Origin: Comamonas sp.
GTDB taxonomy: Bacteria > Pseudomonadota > Gammaproteobacteria > Burkholderiales > Burkholderiaceae_C
Reading direction: 5' to 3'
Assembly (NCBI GenBank): GCA_031277805.1
Contig: JAITLR010000015.1
Span: forward strand, 1-64,000
DNA: 64,000 nucleotides
The translations under genes were made by a program, and so were the position numbers. Numbering within the stretch: position 1 is the first letter of the stretch; every line of letters starts with the position of its first letter. The notes beneath the pieces are model-generated. The model had not been told where the DNA came from. It did no database searches and saw only the letters and a program-made list of their open reading frames with translations. Below, one piece after another: positions 17,995-28,346 of this stretch.

Positions 17995-18963
17995 TTATTC
18001 CGACAGACGCTTCACACCGGGCAGCGGGCAGGCATAGACAGCATTGCGCAGCGCGGCAATTGCCTCGTAGCGTGTGAAGCTGCGGCGCCAGGCCAGCACC
18101 ACACGGCGGGTGGGCGGGGCAATGCCGTCTTCCTCATGAATGGGCAGGTAACGGATATGGGGCTCGTCCGACTTGCGGCGGCGCTCCGTGGCGACCAGGG
18201 CATCCTCGGGCACGGACAGACGCGGCACCAGGGTCACACCCATGCCTGCAGCCACCATGTGCTTGATGGTTTCCAGCGAGGAGCCTTCAAACGTGCGGCG
18301 AATGCCTTCGGAATTGCTGGCATAGCGTGCGAACTCGGGACAGACCTCCAGCACATGATCGCGGAAGCAATGGCCCGCGCCCAACAGCAACATGGTCTCG
18401 TTCTTGAGGTCCGTGGTGGACAGGCTTTTTCTCTCCGCCAGCGGGTGAGCGCTGGGCACGGCGGCCATAAAGGGCTCGTCATACAGAGGGGCCAGCGCCA
18501 GACCTGTATCAGGGAAAGGCTCGGCCATGATGGCGCAGTCGATCTCGCCGGTACGCAGCATCTCCAGCAGCTTGACGGTGAAGTTCTCCTGCAGCATCAG
18601 CGGCATCTGCGGCGTCATCCTGATGGAGTTACGCACCAGTTCAGGCAGCAGATAGGGGCCGATGGTGTAGATCACGCCCAGAGTCAGCACGCCGGACAGA
18701 GGGTCCTTGCCGCGCTTGGCGATTTCCTTGATCTCGTTGGCCTGCTCCAGCACGCTCTGAGCCTGGCGCACGATCTCTTCGCCCAGCGAAGTGACCGAAA
18801 CTTCTCCAGCGCTGCGCTCGAACAGCTTTACGTCCAGCTCTTCTTCCAGCTTCTTGATAGCCACTGACAACGTGGGCTGGGAAACATAGCAGGCTTCGGC
18901 AGCGCGGCCAAAATGCTTTTCCCGCGCAACAGCCACGATGTACTTCAATTCGGTAAGGGTCAT
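17995..18963 (-). CDS. oxyR: Hydrogen peroxide-sensing regulator OxyR (LysR family)
   Basis: A 322-residue LysR regulator starting MTLTELKYIVAVAREKHFGR. The helix-turn-helix covers residues 18-37. The redox cysteines fall exactly at C199 and C208 (GAGHCFRDHVLEVC), the same numbers as in E. coli OxyR, so it should form the peroxide-induced disulfide. Neighbours are dps downstream (a typical target) and recG upstream, the usual order in Comamonadaceae. The frame is open to 19068 but the homology begins at 18963. Confidence 0.95.
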   Translation of the reverse strand: MTLTELKYIVAVAREKHFGRAAEACYVSQPTLSVAIKKLEEELDVKLFERSAGEVSVTSLGEEIVRQAQSVLEQANEIKEIAKRGKDPLSGVLTLGVIYTIGPYLLPELVRNSIRMTPQMPLMLQENFTVKLLEMLRTGEIDCAIMAEPFPDTGLALAPLYDEPFMAAVPSAHPLAERKSLSTTDLKNETMLLLGAGHCFRDHVLEVCPEFARYASNSEGIRRTFEGSSLETIKHMVAAGMGVTLVPRLSVPEDALVATERRRKSDEPHIRYLPIHEEDGIAPPTRRVVLAWRRSFTRYEAIAALRNAVYACPLPGVKRLSE

Positions 18964-19150
18964 AGCGACAAGGTGATGGCAAGCATCAAAAACAGCATGA
19001 ATCGTGCAAATTCGGGCATTCTTTGCACAAACCTCACGGCGAAAGCCGGGGCTATTACATGCATTCAACCATAAATTTCTTTAGTTACAGATTACAGAAA
19101 ATCAGCACATACTGTGACCGCTTGCGTTGAAAGCCATACTTTCTGACTCA

Positions 19151-21373
19151 TCAGGCTTTCAGATATTCGGCTTTGCCGCCCAGCCAGCGGCTGACATGGC
19201 GTGTGGCCAGAGTTGGATGCTGCTCCAGCATACGGGGTGCCAACTCGCGCGCCCAGTCCAGCAGCAGCACGTCCTGCTCCAGATCTGCAAAGCGCAACAT
19301 GGGTGCTCCCGACTGCCGGGCTCCAAGAAACTCGCCAGGGCCACGGATTTCCAGATCACGCCGCGCAATCTCGAAACCGTCATTGGTCTCGGCCATGGCA
19401 CGCAGGCGTTCCTTGCCGGTCTCGGAAAGACGGCCATTGTCGTTGACCGAATACAACAGCACACAGGCCGAAGCAGCCGCACCACGCCCTACCCGCCCAC
19501 GCAACTGGTGCAGTTGCGACAGGCCGAAGCGCTCGGAATGCTCAATCACCATCAGCGATGCATTGGGCACGTCCACGCCGACTTCAATCACCGTGGTCGA
19601 AACCAGCACGCCCATGATGCCAGCGGAGAACAGCTCCATCACGGCCTTTTTTTCGGCTGTGGGCATGCGCGAGTGCAGCAGGCCTACCATGACTCCAGGC
19701 AGCATCTCGCTTAGGTTTTCATGGGTGGCAGTGGCGTTGGACAGATCCAGCGCCTCACTCTCCTCGATCAGCGGGCAGACCCAGTAAACCTGACGGCCGC
19801 TGGCGACCTGGGCGCCAATGCGCGCTATGACCTCATCCTTGCGGCTGTCCGAGATCAGCTTGGTCACGATGGGCGTGCGCCCCGGAGGCAGCTCGTCGAT
19901 GGTGGAAACATCGAGGTCGGCGTAATAGCTCATGGCCAGCGTACGCGGGATGGGTGTAGCACTCATCATCAACAAGTGCGGCTCCATACCCGTGGCAGCC
20001 AGCTTTTGCCGCAAGGCCAAGCGCTGGGCCACCCCAAAGCGGTGCTGCTCGTCGATCACGGCCAGCGCCAGATTCTTGAACTGCACCTGCTCCTGAATCA
20101 CCGCATGGGTACCCACGACCAGCGCTGCCTCGCCGCTTTCCACCAGCGACAGCATCTCGGCGCGCTCCTTCTTTTTCTGCGCACCCGCCAGCCAGGCCAC
20201 TTTCTTGCCCAAGGGCGCCAGAATGGGCTCCAGCCAGCCGACCAGCTTGCCAAAGTGCTGCTCAGCCAGGATTTCGGTGGGCGCCATCAGCGCGCACTGC
20301 CAACCGGCCTCTATGCAAGCCACGGCCGCCAACGCCGCCACCACTGTCTTGCCCGACCCCACATCGCCTTGCAGCAATCTGTGCATGGGAATCTGGCGTG
20401 CCATATCGGCGCAGATCTCGCCCACCACACACTGCTGCGCCCCCGTCAGCCCGAAAGGTAGCTGATCGAGAAACTGCTGCGTCAGATCCGCGCTACCTGG
20501 CAGCGGCTTCAGCACAGGAGCTCTCAAGCGGGCCCGTTCACGCTTGGCCTCATATTGCGAGAGCTGCTGGGCCAGCAATTCCTCTGCCTTCAGCCGCTGC
20601 CATGCGGGATGAGAATGGTCTTCCAGAGTCGTCAGCGCCACATCAGGTGTGGGATGGTGCAAAAACGTGAGCGCATTACTCAGGTCATAAAAGGGTTGCA
20701 GCCCATTTTGACTATAGAACTGCGCCACTGGAGGCTGCTCACCCGGCGGCAGAGTTTCGGACAGATCTGCGCGCTGCAGCGCGGTGACAATCGCGCGGCG
20801 CAGATAGGCCTGGGGCAGGCTGGCCGTGGCTGGATAGACGGGCGTCAGTGCCGTAGGCAATTCGCCACCCGCCACGCGAAACGATGGGTGCATCATCTGC
20901 CGCCCCCAGAAGCCACCTTTAACCTCTCCCCGGATGCGCAAACGGGCTCCTACGGCCATGGTTTTCTGTTGCGAGGGATAGAAACTGAAAAAGGTCAGCA
21001 CGCAAGCAGCCGAACCGTCGTCCACAGTGACCTTGAGCATGCGCCTGGGGCGCAGTTGCACCTCGCATTGGGTGACCGTGGCTTCAATCTGCACGGTATC
21101 GCCTTCACGTGCATTTTTCAGCAGCGTGATGCGCGTTTCATCCTCATAGCGCAGCGGCAGATGCAGGGCGAGGTCGATATCACGGCGCAAACCCAGCTTG
21201 AGCATGGCTTGCTGGGCCGGGCTCGGGGCTTTTTTGGCAGTTTGGATGGCCTCAGCTTCGGCAGCAGGCTTGCGCGTCGCACGACCTTTCCTGGCGCCCG
21301 CCACCTGAGTCCCCCCTCCGGTACCGAGAGTCTCCACAGCAGACGAAAGAGAAGCAGTGAGCTTGCGAGGCAT
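19151..21373 (-). CDS. recG: ATP-dependent DNA helicase RecG
   Basis: A 740-residue helicase that reverses stalled forks and migrates Holliday junctions. After a low-complexity, Lys/Ala-rich extension (residues 1-50) comes the wedge OB-fold (about 95-190). Motor motifs follow: GDVGSGKTVVAALAA (Walker A), APTEILAEQH, DEQHRFGVAQR (DEAD-type box), MSATPIPRTLAMSYYADLD, and HQLRGRVGRG (motif VI). The length is slightly above E. coli RecG because of the N-terminal tail. It is divergent from the HD-GYP gene and upstream of oxyR. Confidence 0.96.
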   Translation of the reverse strand: MPRKLTASLSSAVETLGTGGGTQVAGARKGRATRKPAAEAEAIQTAKKAPSPAQQAMLKLGLRRDIDLALHLPLRYEDETRITLLKNAREGDTVQIEATVTQCEVQLRPRRMLKVTVDDGSAACVLTFFSFYPSQQKTMAVGARLRIRGEVKGGFWGRQMMHPSFRVAGGELPTALTPVYPATASLPQAYLRRAIVTALQRADLSETLPPGEQPPVAQFYSQNGLQPFYDLSNALTFLHHPTPDVALTTLEDHSHPAWQRLKAEELLAQQLSQYEAKRERARLRAPVLKPLPGSADLTQQFLDQLPFGLTGAQQCVVGEICADMARQIPMHRLLQGDVGSGKTVVAALAAVACIEAGWQCALMAPTEILAEQHFGKLVGWLEPILAPLGKKVAWLAGAQKKKERAEMLSLVESGEAALVVGTHAVIQEQVQFKNLALAVIDEQHRFGVAQRLALRQKLAATGMEPHLLMMSATPIPRTLAMSYYADLDVSTIDELPPGRTPIVTKLISDSRKDEVIARIGAQVASGRQVYWVCPLIEESEALDLSNATATHENLSEMLPGVMVGLLHSRMPTAEKKAVMELFSAGIMGVLVSTTVIEVGVDVPNASLMVIEHSERFGLSQLHQLRGRVGRGAAASACVLLYSVNDNGRLSETGKERLRAMAETNDGFEIARRDLEIRGPGEFLGARQSGAPMLRFADLEQDVLLLDWARELAPRMLEQHPTLATRHVSRWLGGKAEYLKA

Positions 21374-21498
21374 GCGAGAAAGCGAGTGAAGCGTGCGAGG
21401 CCTGTTGCGCCACGCACCGATGATGGACCAGTGTATGAATATACAGCTCTCATCCCCAAAAATGAACGTCTGACATACGGGAATTCAGCGCAACATCT

Positions 21499-22746
21499 AT
21501 GATTCGTTTTGTTACATCATGCTTTTTTCGCCCGACTGTGTTACAGCTCATCCGCGTTGAGCAGGCAACAGTGGGGATGTTTGTGCATGAGCTCTGCGGC
21601 CCATGGATCAAGCATCCCTTCTGGCGCCCTCGCTTTCCCATCAACTCCGAACTGGACCTGGAGCGTCTGCGCTCCACTGCCATTGAGTACCTGTGGATTG
21701 ACACAAGCAAAGGCGTGGATGCCGTCCCCCCCGAGCAGGAATCACAGCCCGCAAAAGCTGCACAAGCGCCTGCGCCTGCCGCCGCCTCACTCTCCCAGCC
21801 GACACCTTTGCCTCAGGAGTTGGCACGAGCCGCACAAATCTGCGCACGCGCAGGACGGGTACTGCAATCCATGTTCAGCGATGTGCGCCTGGGCCGCCCT
21901 ATCGAGCTGGACAACGCAAACCGCATGGTGCAGCAAATGCATGCCTCCATCCAGCGCAACCCTCATGCGCTGATCAGCCTTGCGCGTATCAAGTCCGCCG
22001 ACAACTACACCTATCTGCACAGCATGGCCGTCTGCACGTTGATGATGGCTTTGGCCCAGCGCATGCAGATGAATGAAAACGAAGTGCGCCAGGCAGGTCT
22101 TGCAGGTCTGCTGCACGATGTGGGCAAATGCCGAATCCCCCTTCGCATCCTGAACAAGCCCGGGGCACTGACGCAGGAAGAATGGCGCATCATGCAGGAT
22201 CACTCGCTGCTGGGCGCTCAATTGCTGCGCCCTCTCGATGTCCCCGAGCCAGTGCTCAATGCCTGCCTTCAGCACCATGAAAGAATGGATGGCACCGGCT
22301 ACCCTGGCAGGCTCAAAGGAGAGCAGATCCATCAGTTGTCCCGCATGACGGCCATCTGTGATATCTATGACGCCGTGACCTCGGACCGTCCCTATAAAAA
22401 AGGCTGGCCTCCTGCGCAGGCCCTGCATCGCATGGCCCAATGGTGCGGCGACCACCTCGACAAAGCCATCTTCGAGCAATTTGTTCAGACCGTGGGCATC
22501 TACCCCGTGGGCTCCCTGGTGCGTCTGAGCACGGAACAACTGGCCGTTGTGATTGATGTGACTTCACAGAACCTGCTCTGCCCCTTGGTCCGCGTTTTCT
22601 ATTGCATCCCATCAGGCCAGCATCTGGCACCTGCAGAAATGGATCTTCAGCAAAGCGAAGTACGCATCACCTCGCGCGAGGACCCGCAAGACTGGCCATT
22701 AGGCGGCATTAATGCACTATGGCAGCCCTGCGCCGAGCGGACTTGA
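21499..22746 (+). CDS. HD-GYP cyclic-di-GMP phosphodiesterase with DUF3391
   Basis: A 415-residue protein. Residues about 14-120 match the DUF3391 N-terminal domain (LIRVEQATVGMFVHELCGPW), followed by an Ala/Pro-rich linker and an HD-GYP domain (about 145-360). The metal and catalytic signatures are HDVGK, HHERMDGTGYPGRLKG and RPYKKGWPP. It should hydrolyse c-di-GMP in the cytoplasm. The start is uncertain: ATG at 21499 has no good ribosome site, and GTG at 21538 would give MLQLIRVEQ, close to homologues. It may be co-transcribed with queA, 72 bases downstream. Confidence 0.9.
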   Translation: MIRFVTSCFFRPTVLQLIRVEQATVGMFVHELCGPWIKHPFWRPRFPINSELDLERLRSTAIEYLWIDTSKGVDAVPPEQESQPAKAAQAPAPAAASLSQPTPLPQELARAAQICARAGRVLQSMFSDVRLGRPIELDNANRMVQQMHASIQRNPHALISLARIKSADNYTYLHSMAVCTLMMALAQRMQMNENEVRQAGLAGLLHDVGKCRIPLRILNKPGALTQEEWRIMQDHSLLGAQLLRPLDVPEPVLNACLQHHERMDGTGYPGRLKGEQIHQLSRMTAICDIYDAVTSDRPYKKGWPPAQALHRMAQWCGDHLDKAIFEQFVQTVGIYPVGSLVRLSTEQLAVVIDVTSQNLLCPLVRVFYCIPSGQHLAPAEMDLQQSEVRITSREDPQDWPLGGINALWQPCAERT

Positions 22747-22818
22747 AACCAATTTGAGACAATCGCCAACCTGTTTGATTGAACTTGGAACGGGCCCGGT
22801 CCGGCCCTCAAGCCCCGC

Positions 22819-23907
22819 ATGTCTTCCTGCTCTCGTGAATTCACCCTCAGCGATTTCGACTTTGAACTGCCCGAAGCGCTGATCGCCCAACATCCAACCG
22901 CCGTGCGCAGCGCCTCTCGCCTGCTTGACGGTCGTGATCTCCCTCCTACCGACCGCATTTTCCGCGAGCTGCCTGACCTGCTTCAGCCTGGCGACCTGCT
23001 GATCTTCAATGACACCAAGGTCATCAAGGCACGCGTCTTTGGCGAAAAAGCCAGCGGTGGCAAGATCGAAATACTGGTCGAGCGTGTGCTGCAAAACAAT
23101 GAAGTCGTCGCTCACATGCGTGTGAGCAAGAAACCGCTGCCGGGAGCCAGGATCCATCTTTGCGGCGGCCTCAAGAATGGTGGCTTTGAAGCGACGCTGC
23201 TGGGCCGCTGGCCTGATGAAAATGGCCCCCTGTTCCACCTCTCGTTTCAGGGCAACAACGGCCAGACTCCTTACGAATTGCTGGAACAGTTCGGCCATTT
23301 GCCCCTGCCTCCCTACATTGAGCGTCAGCAAGACAGCGGCAACGATCCTGACGAGAAGGAAGACAGCGAACGCTACCAGACCGTGTTCGCCGCGCACCCC
23401 GGCGCCGTAGCGGCCCCCACCGCCGCCTTGCACTTTGACGACACCGTGCTGGCCGCCCTGGAAACCAAAGGTGTGGAGCGTGCCAGCGTGACCTTGCATG
23501 TGGGCGCCGGAACCTTCCAGCCGGTCAAGACCGAGAATCTTGCCGAGCACAGGATGCACAGCGAGTGGTATGACATTCCGCTGCCCACATTGGCAGCCAT
23601 GGAGCGCTGCCGCCAACGCGGCGGTCGCGTCATCGCCGTGGGCACGACCACCGTGCGGACGCTGGAATCCTGGGCCAAATACGGCAACATCACCGGCGAC
23701 ACCAGCATCTTCATCACACCTGGTTTTGAATATCAGGTCGTGGACATGCTGGTCACCAACTTCCACCTGCCTAAAAGCACCTTGATGATGCTGGTCAGCG
23801 CCTTCGCTGGCTATGAACATGTCATGAGCCTTTACCGGCACGCGGTGGCGCAGCACTATCGTTTCTTCAGCTATGGGGATTCGATGTTGCTTGAGCGCAA
23901 GCGTTGA
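22819..23907 (+). CDS. queA: S-adenosylmethionine:tRNA ribosyltransferase-isomerase
   Basis: A 362-residue enzyme that adds the ribosyl part of SAM to preQ1-tRNA, making epoxyqueuosine. It starts [20 protein letters not shown]. Family marks are [27 protein letters not shown] (in [10 protein letters not shown]), [28 protein letters not shown] and [19 protein letters not shown]. Length is normal. Confidence 0.96.
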   Translation: MSSCSREFTLSDFDFELPEALIAQHPTAVRSASRLLDGRDLPPTDRIFRELPDLLQPGDLLIFNDTKVIKARVFGEKASGGKIEILVERVLQNNEVVAHMRVSKKPLPGARIHLCGGLKNGGFEATLLGRWPDENGPLFHLSFQGNNGQTPYELLEQFGHLPLPPYIERQQDSGNDPDEKEDSERYQTVFAAHPGAVAAPTAALHFDDTVLAALETKGVERASVTLHVGAGTFQPVKTENLAEHRMHSEWYDIPLPTLAAMERCRQRGGRVIAVGTTTVRTLESWAKYGNITGDTSIFITPGFEYQVVDMLVTNFHLPKSTLMMLVSAFAGYEHVMSLYRHAVAQHYRFFSYGDSMLLERKR

Positions 23908-23980
23908 AACACCCCCGAAACAACTCATAAATCAGTAACAGAGGCCTTGCAATTATTGGCTTCAATGCTAGATTTCGCCG

Positions 23981-24862
23981 ATGCAAAACAACACGACTTC
24001 TGTGATCTCTGAGTCAGTCAATAAACCGGACGAAGAACTGGACCTGCTTGACCTGTTGGTCACCTTGGCCGAAAACTGGAAACTTCTGCTCTTTACCCCT
24101 ATTGCAGCAGGACTGGTGGCATTGGGAATCAGCTTTGCGCTGCCCAAGACCTACCAGAGCGAATCTTCGGTTCAAGTGGAACGCACAGGTTCCAGTTTTT
24201 CCGCCCCTGTCGCAGCCAGCTTGGCCATGTCTGCAGACGTGCTTCACACCATTGCCCCGGTTGCAGGTCTGGATGAAGGCCTGACATCCGAGGAAATTTA
24301 CAAAAAACTCAGCAAGCGCATCAAGGTCTCCGTCGGCAAGCAGGACAAACTACTCAATGTCGTGACGGAAGCCAGATCTCCCGAGGCGGCACAAAAGCTG
24401 AACCAGGCCCTGCTGGACACCTTGTTCCCCTTTAGCAAGCCACGCGGCATTGAAAAGAAGCAGCTGGAGCAGCAACTCGGAAGTGAGAAAAAACGCCTGC
24501 AGGAAGCGCTGAAACTGGAGCAGGACACCGGTGCCAACATCGCTTCGGGCAAAAGCGTGACCGAAGCCACAAGCCGCCTTTATGGCGAGCTCCTCTCAGC
24601 CAACAGCGCCCGTCAAAGCGCCGTTCTGGATATGGAGCGCCGTTTGGGAGGTTTGGACAATGATGATGTGGTTCAGGCTCCCACCTTGCCGGAAAGCTCC
24701 ATCAAACCCAAGAAATCAATGATTGCCATTGGTGCAACCGTTGCTACAGGCTTTCTGCTTTTGCTGTTTGTCTTTGCCCGCCAGGCCTTGCGGTCCGCAC
24801 AGGAGAATTCGCCAGAGCAGGCCAAGAAACTCTCCCGCATTCGCCAGGCTCTGCCTTGGTGA
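23981..24862 (+). CDS. Wzz/PCP-type chain-length determinant protein
   Basis: A 293-residue inner-membrane protein with a Wzz-domain N-terminus. TM1 lies near residues 35-55 (LLLFTPIAAGLVALGISFAL), followed by PKTYQSES typical of polysaccharide co-polymerases. A periplasmic helical region is rich in Lys/Glu/Gln (about 150-190), and TM2 is near residues 247-270 after PKKSMIAIG. Such proteins set O-antigen or exopolysaccharide length. No polymerase or glycosyltransferase genes lie nearby, so it is an orphan here. A terminator follows. Confidence 0.8.
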   Translation: MQNNTTSVISESVNKPDEELDLLDLLVTLAENWKLLLFTPIAAGLVALGISFALPKTYQSESSVQVERTGSSFSAPVAASLAMSADVLHTIAPVAGLDEGLTSEEIYKKLSKRIKVSVGKQDKLLNVVTEARSPEAAQKLNQALLDTLFPFSKPRGIEKKQLEQQLGSEKKRLQEALKLEQDTGANIASGKSVTEATSRLYGELLSANSARQSAVLDMERRLGGLDNDDVVQAPTLPESSIKPKKSMIAIGATVATGFLLLLFVFARQALRSAQENSPEQAKKLSRIRQALPW

Positions 24863-24883
24863 ACATATTGGTATGCATTCACG

Positions 24884-24910
24884 AAAAGCCCGCATCTGCG
24901 GGCTTTTTTA
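24884..24910. terminator. Terminator after the Wzz-like gene
   Basis: AAAAGCCCGC-ATCT-GCGGGCTTTTTT has a 10-bp perfect stem and a T-run 22 bases past the stop. It can also act on transcripts from ung on the other strand. Confidence 0.92.
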
Positions 24911-25033
24911 TTGACTGCAGAATTCTTTTGCAGGCCTACTAAAAATCCCTCTTGAATGTTCGTGCTAGTCAAAAGCAGCAATTCCACACGGCGTCTCAAT
25001 ATGCATCAATTCAGAAGCTGCTTTTGAACTCAG

Positions 25034-25768
25034 TCAATATCCATGCCTGAGCCTGAATTCACGAGCCTTCCCAAAGTGACCGTTACCGATAAACGGGACA
25101 GGTGGACGCAATGCGGACAGCGGAGACGGGTGATTGCTCATCAGAACAAGATGACCGCGATCCTGTGGGATGAAAGCCCGCTTGGATTGCGCATGCGAGC
25201 CCCATAGCATGAACACCGTTGGGCGCCCTTGTTCGGCCACATGGCGAATGATGGCGTCAGTCAATGCTTCCCAGCCACGCTTGGCATGACTGGCCGCCTG
25301 CCCTTCCTCTACGGTCAAGCAGGTGTTGAGCAGCAGCACCCCATGCTGCGCCCAGCTCACCAGACTGCCGCCAGGCTGGGGGAATGATGGGAAAGGCGTC
25401 CCCAGATCGCGCTGCATTTCCTTGAAGATGTTCTGCAGCGAGGGCGGCAGCCTCACACCTGGAGCGACCGAGAACGACAAGCCTTCGGCTTGACCGCGCC
25501 CGTGATAAGGGTCCTGTCCCAGGATGACGACACGCACTTCTTCGGGTGGCGTCAACTCCAGCGCACGCAGAGGCTTGGGAGGAAACACGACCGCACCGTC
25601 TGCCAGACGCTGCTGCAAAAAACCCAGCAATTGCTGCCCCGTCTTTTCAGCGAAAAAACCATCCACTACAGACTGCCAGCCTTCCGCCACCGGCCATTGG
25701 GTCGGGTCTGCACTGCAAAGCTGGGTGGAACAAAGGTCTTGACTGGAATTCTGGCTGGATGGATTCAT
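25034..25768 (-). CDS. ung: Uracil-DNA glycosylase, family 1
   Basis: A 244-residue repair enzyme that removes uracil from DNA. The water-activating motif GQDPYHGRGQAEGLSFSV (near 85-102) and the minor-groove loop HPSPLSALR near the C-terminus are both intact, as is the GVLLLNTCLTVEEGQ stretch. The first 25 residues are polar and not conserved. It is monocistronic, convergent with the Wzz-like gene. Confidence 0.96.
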   Translation of the reverse strand: MNPSSQNSSQDLCSTQLCSADPTQWPVAEGWQSVVDGFFAEKTGQQLLGFLQQRLADGAVVFPPKPLRALELTPPEEVRVVILGQDPYHGRGQAEGLSFSVAPGVRLPPSLQNIFKEMQRDLGTPFPSFPQPGGSLVSWAQHGVLLLNTCLTVEEGQAASHAKRGWEALTDAIIRHVAEQGRPTVFMLWGSHAQSKRAFIPQDRGHLVLMSNHPSPLSALRPPVPFIGNGHFGKAREFRLRHGY

Positions 25769-25926
25769 GCGCTGATTTTCACCGCATCCAAGGAAGATTC
25801 ATTCGGAAGAATCAAGGGTTAACCCTTTATTTCGCGCTGCAAAATACCTGATTTCAGTGAGTGACTCAAGGTGACAAATTGCAAAGAATTGCATCCAGTG
25901 CCGATCACTTGGCGAAGGAGGTTCTT

Positions 25927-26328
25927 ATGCATACCACTCAACACTTTCAGCAAGCACCTGCGCTTCCCAGCTTTTTTACAGTCACCAGCTCTGCTTTCAG
26001 CCTGGGTCCCCGGGGATTTCGATTTGCGGGTTGGGAATTACGCCTGCGCTCGCGCCGCCTCATCAGTCCAGAAGGCAAGGAAGTGAGTCTGACCAAGACG
26101 GAATGCACGCTGCTGCAGGTGTTGCTGCATCGTCCACGCCAGATCATGAGCCGTGAGCAAATCATGGACATGGCCCAGACCGAAACCAGTGTCTTTGACC
26201 GCGCGGTCGACGTTCAGATGCTGCGCCTGCGTCGCAAGGTCGAAACCTCCGGCAACGCCCCCGCCTTGCTCAAGACCAAGCGCGGTGCCGGCTATTTTCT
26301 GGATGCCGATGTGCAGGTTCTAAACTGA
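25927..26328 (+). CDS. Orphan OmpR/PhoB-type winged-helix DNA-binding protein
   Basis: A 133-residue protein made of a single C-terminal winged helix of the OmpR/PhoB type. It shows SLTKTECTLLQVLLHRPRQIMSREQIMD, DRAVDVQMLRLRRKV and KTKRGAGYFLDAD. The receiver domain usually found in front is absent, and no histidine kinase lies nearby. The ATG at 25927 is chosen because a near-perfect AAGGAGGT lies upstream; an in-frame ATG at 25861 would only add polar residues. Target genes are unknown. It is convergent with trpC. Confidence 0.82.
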   Translation: MHTTQHFQQAPALPSFFTVTSSAFSLGPRGFRFAGWELRLRSRRLISPEGKEVSLTKTECTLLQVLLHRPRQIMSREQIMDMAQTETSVFDRAVDVQMLRLRRKVETSGNAPALLKTKRGAGYFLDADVQVLN

Positions 26329-26349
26329 ACCTGCCTGCACACCTGCCTA

Positions 26350-27150
26350 TCAGCAGAACAACTTGGCCAAGGCCTCGCCCGGGTCGGATGCCCGCATGAA
26401 CGCTTCGCCGACCAGAAAAGCGTTGATACCGGCGTCGCGCATGGTCTTCACATCGGCCGCGGTCAGAATGCCGGACTCGGTCACCAGCAAACGATCGGCA
26501 GGCACGTTCTTCTGCAGTTCCAGCGTGGTTTCGATGTGAACCTCGAAATTTCGCAGATTGCGGTTGTTGATGCCGACCAGCTCGGTCTTGAGTTTGAGCG
26601 CGCGCTCCAGTTCCTCACCGTCATGCACCTCGACCAGCACGGCCATATCCAGGCTGCGTGCGATCTGCTCCATTTCGGCCATTTGCGCGTCATCCAGACA
26701 GGCCGCGATCAACAGGATGGCATCGGCGCCCATGGCGCGCGATTCGTAGATCTGGTAGGGATCGACCATGAAATCCTTGCGCAGCACGGGCAGCGTGGTG
26801 CTGGCACGAGCCTGCTTCAGATAGTCGGGCTGGCCCTGAAAGAACTGGCGGTCCGTCAGCACCGACAGGCAGGCAGCGCTGATCTTGCCATCGCCCACCA
26901 TATAGCTCTGGGCAATCTCTGCGGGGTCAAAGTTGGCACGGATCACACCCTTGCTTGGGCTGGCCTTTTTGACCTCTGCAATCACCGCGGCCTGGCCCTG
27001 CGCAATCTTGGCGCGCAGCGCTCCGACAAAATCGCGCGTGGAAATACGGCTTTCCGCATCGCGGCGCATTTCCTCCAGCGACATTTTTTTCTTTGCGGCG
27101 GCAACTTCCTGCACTTTAACGTCGCAGATTTTTTTCAAGATGTCAGACAT
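26350..27150 (-). CDS. trpC: Indole-3-glycerol phosphate synthase
   Basis: A 266-residue TIM-barrel enzyme of tryptophan synthesis that closes the indole ring from CdRP. Hallmarks are [15 protein letters not shown] (near 57-71), [26 protein letters not shown] (near 120-145), [24 protein letters not shown] and SESGI-like TESGIL. It is the last gene of the operon, only 2 bases after the small membrane protein gene. trpB, trpA and trpF are not in this window. Confidence 0.96.
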   Translation of the reverse strand: MSDILKKICDVKVQEVAAAKKKMSLEEMRRDAESRISTRDFVGALRAKIAQGQAAVIAEVKKASPSKGVIRANFDPAEIAQSYMVGDGKISAACLSVLTDRQFFQGQPDYLKQARASTTLPVLRKDFMVDPYQIYESRAMGADAILLIAACLDDAQMAEMEQIARSLDMAVLVEVHDGEELERALKLKTELVGINNRNLRNFEVHIETTLELQKNVPADRLLVTESGILTAADVKTMRDAGINAFLVGEAFMRASDPGEALAKLFC

Positions 27151-27152
27151 TC

Positions 27153-27299
27153 TTATTCCTTGGATTCAGGGGCCGGCGCTCGCACCACTTTCATGATGAT
27201 GCGATGCATGGCTATGCCGACCCCAATGAACAACAGCGAGACACCCAGAACAATCCAGGTGCCCGCATCATTCCAGATAGGGGCATCCAGCAGGCTCAT
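27153..27299 (-). CDS. 48-residue single-pass membrane protein in the trp operon
   Basis: The minus strand from 27299 encodes 48 residues: [13 protein letters not shown], a membrane segment [18 protein letters not shown] (about 14-31), then a basic HRIIMKVVR and a polar tail ending PESKE. The start overlaps the trpD stop (ATGA) and the stop lies 2 bases before the trpC start. The spacing leaves little doubt that it is translated with its neighbours. I do not recognise a family. The predicted topology is N-out/C-in by the positive-inside rule. The role is unknown; it could be an assembly or regulatory microprotein, or simply a fixed passenger. Confidence 0.72.
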   Translation of the reverse strand: MSLLDAPIWNDAGTWIVLGVSLLFIGVGIAMHRIIMKVVRAPAPESKE

Positions 27300-28330
27300 G
27301 CCTGGGCGCCGAGCTTTTGCGTATAGCCCACCAGCTCCTTGAGCTTGGCCAGAGCCACGCCACTGTCAATGGCCTTTTGCGCGCGCTCCAGACCGTCTTC
27401 GATGGAGCCAGCCACATTGGCCGCGTAAAGCGCCGCGCCAGAATTCAGGCAGACGATATCGCGAGCCGGGCCTTGCTCGCCCTGCAGCACGCCCATGAGC
27501 ATGGCTTTGGACTCTTCGGGATTTTCGACCTTGAGCGAGCGCGTGCCCGCCATGCGCAGGCCAAAGTCCTCGGGGTGGATTTCGTACTCGCGCACGACCC
27601 CATCCTTGAGCTCACCCACCAGCGTGCCCGCTCCCAGGCTGATTTCATCCAGACCATCACGGCCATAAACGACCATGGCATGCTCTGCGCCCAGGCGCTG
27701 CAGCGCACGCACCTGGATACCCACCAGGTCTTCGTGGAACACGCCCATCAGAATGTTGGGCGCACCGGCCGGATTGGTCAGCGGCCCCAGGATATTGAAG
27801 ATCGTGCGCACGCCCAGTTCCTTGCGCACAGGCGCCACGTTCTTCATGGCCGGGTGGTGGTTGGGCGCAAACATGAAGCCTATGCCCACGTCGCGAATGC
27901 AATCGGCAATCTGCGCGGCATTGAGGTTGATGTTGACACCCAGCGCCTCCATCGCATCGGCACTGCCCGATTTGCTGCTGACACTGCGCCCGCCATGTTT
28001 GCTGACCTTGCCGCCCGCAGCAGAAATCACAAAGGTGGAGCAGGTGGAGATATTGAAGGTGTTGGCACCGTCGCCGCCCGTGCCCACGATATCGACCAGA
28101 TTCGCCCGGTCATGCACATTCACTTTGTTGGAGAACTCGCGCATCACCTCGGCCGCAGCCGAGATTTCGCCAATCGTTTCCTTCTTCACACGCAGGCCGG
28201 TGAGGATGGAAGCCGTCATCACCGGCGAGAGCTCGCCACGCATGATCATGCGCATCAGGTGCAGCATCTCGTCGTGAAAGATTTCGCGGTGTTCGATGGT
28301 GCGTTGCAGTGCTTCCTGGGGAGTAATCAT
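27296..28330 (-). CDS. trpD: Anthranilate phosphoribosyltransferase
   Basis: A 344-residue enzyme that transfers phosphoribosyl from PRPP to anthranilate. The PRPP loop is [20 protein letters not shown] (near 79-98), with [21 protein letters not shown] and [27 protein letters not shown] as the anthranilate-site motifs. Length is normal. It lies 92 bases behind trpG, across a palindromic repeat, and overlaps the small membrane protein gene by ATGA. Confidence 0.96.
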   Translation of the reverse strand: MITPQEALQRTIEHREIFHDEMLHLMRMIMRGELSPVMTASILTGLRVKKETIGEISAAAEVMREFSNKVNVHDRANLVDIVGTGGDGANTFNISTCSTFVISAAGGKVSKHGGRSVSSKSGSADAMEALGVNINLNAAQIADCIRDVGIGFMFAPNHHPAMKNVAPVRKELGVRTIFNILGPLTNPAGAPNILMGVFHEDLVGIQVRALQRLGAEHAMVVYGRDGLDEISLGAGTLVGELKDGVVREYEIHPEDFGLRMAGTRSLKVENPEESKAMLMGVLQGEQGPARDIVCLNSGAALYAANVAGSIEDGLERAQKAIDSGVALAKLKELVGYTQKLGAQA

Positions 28331-28346
28331 TACCTTATCTCTCTAT

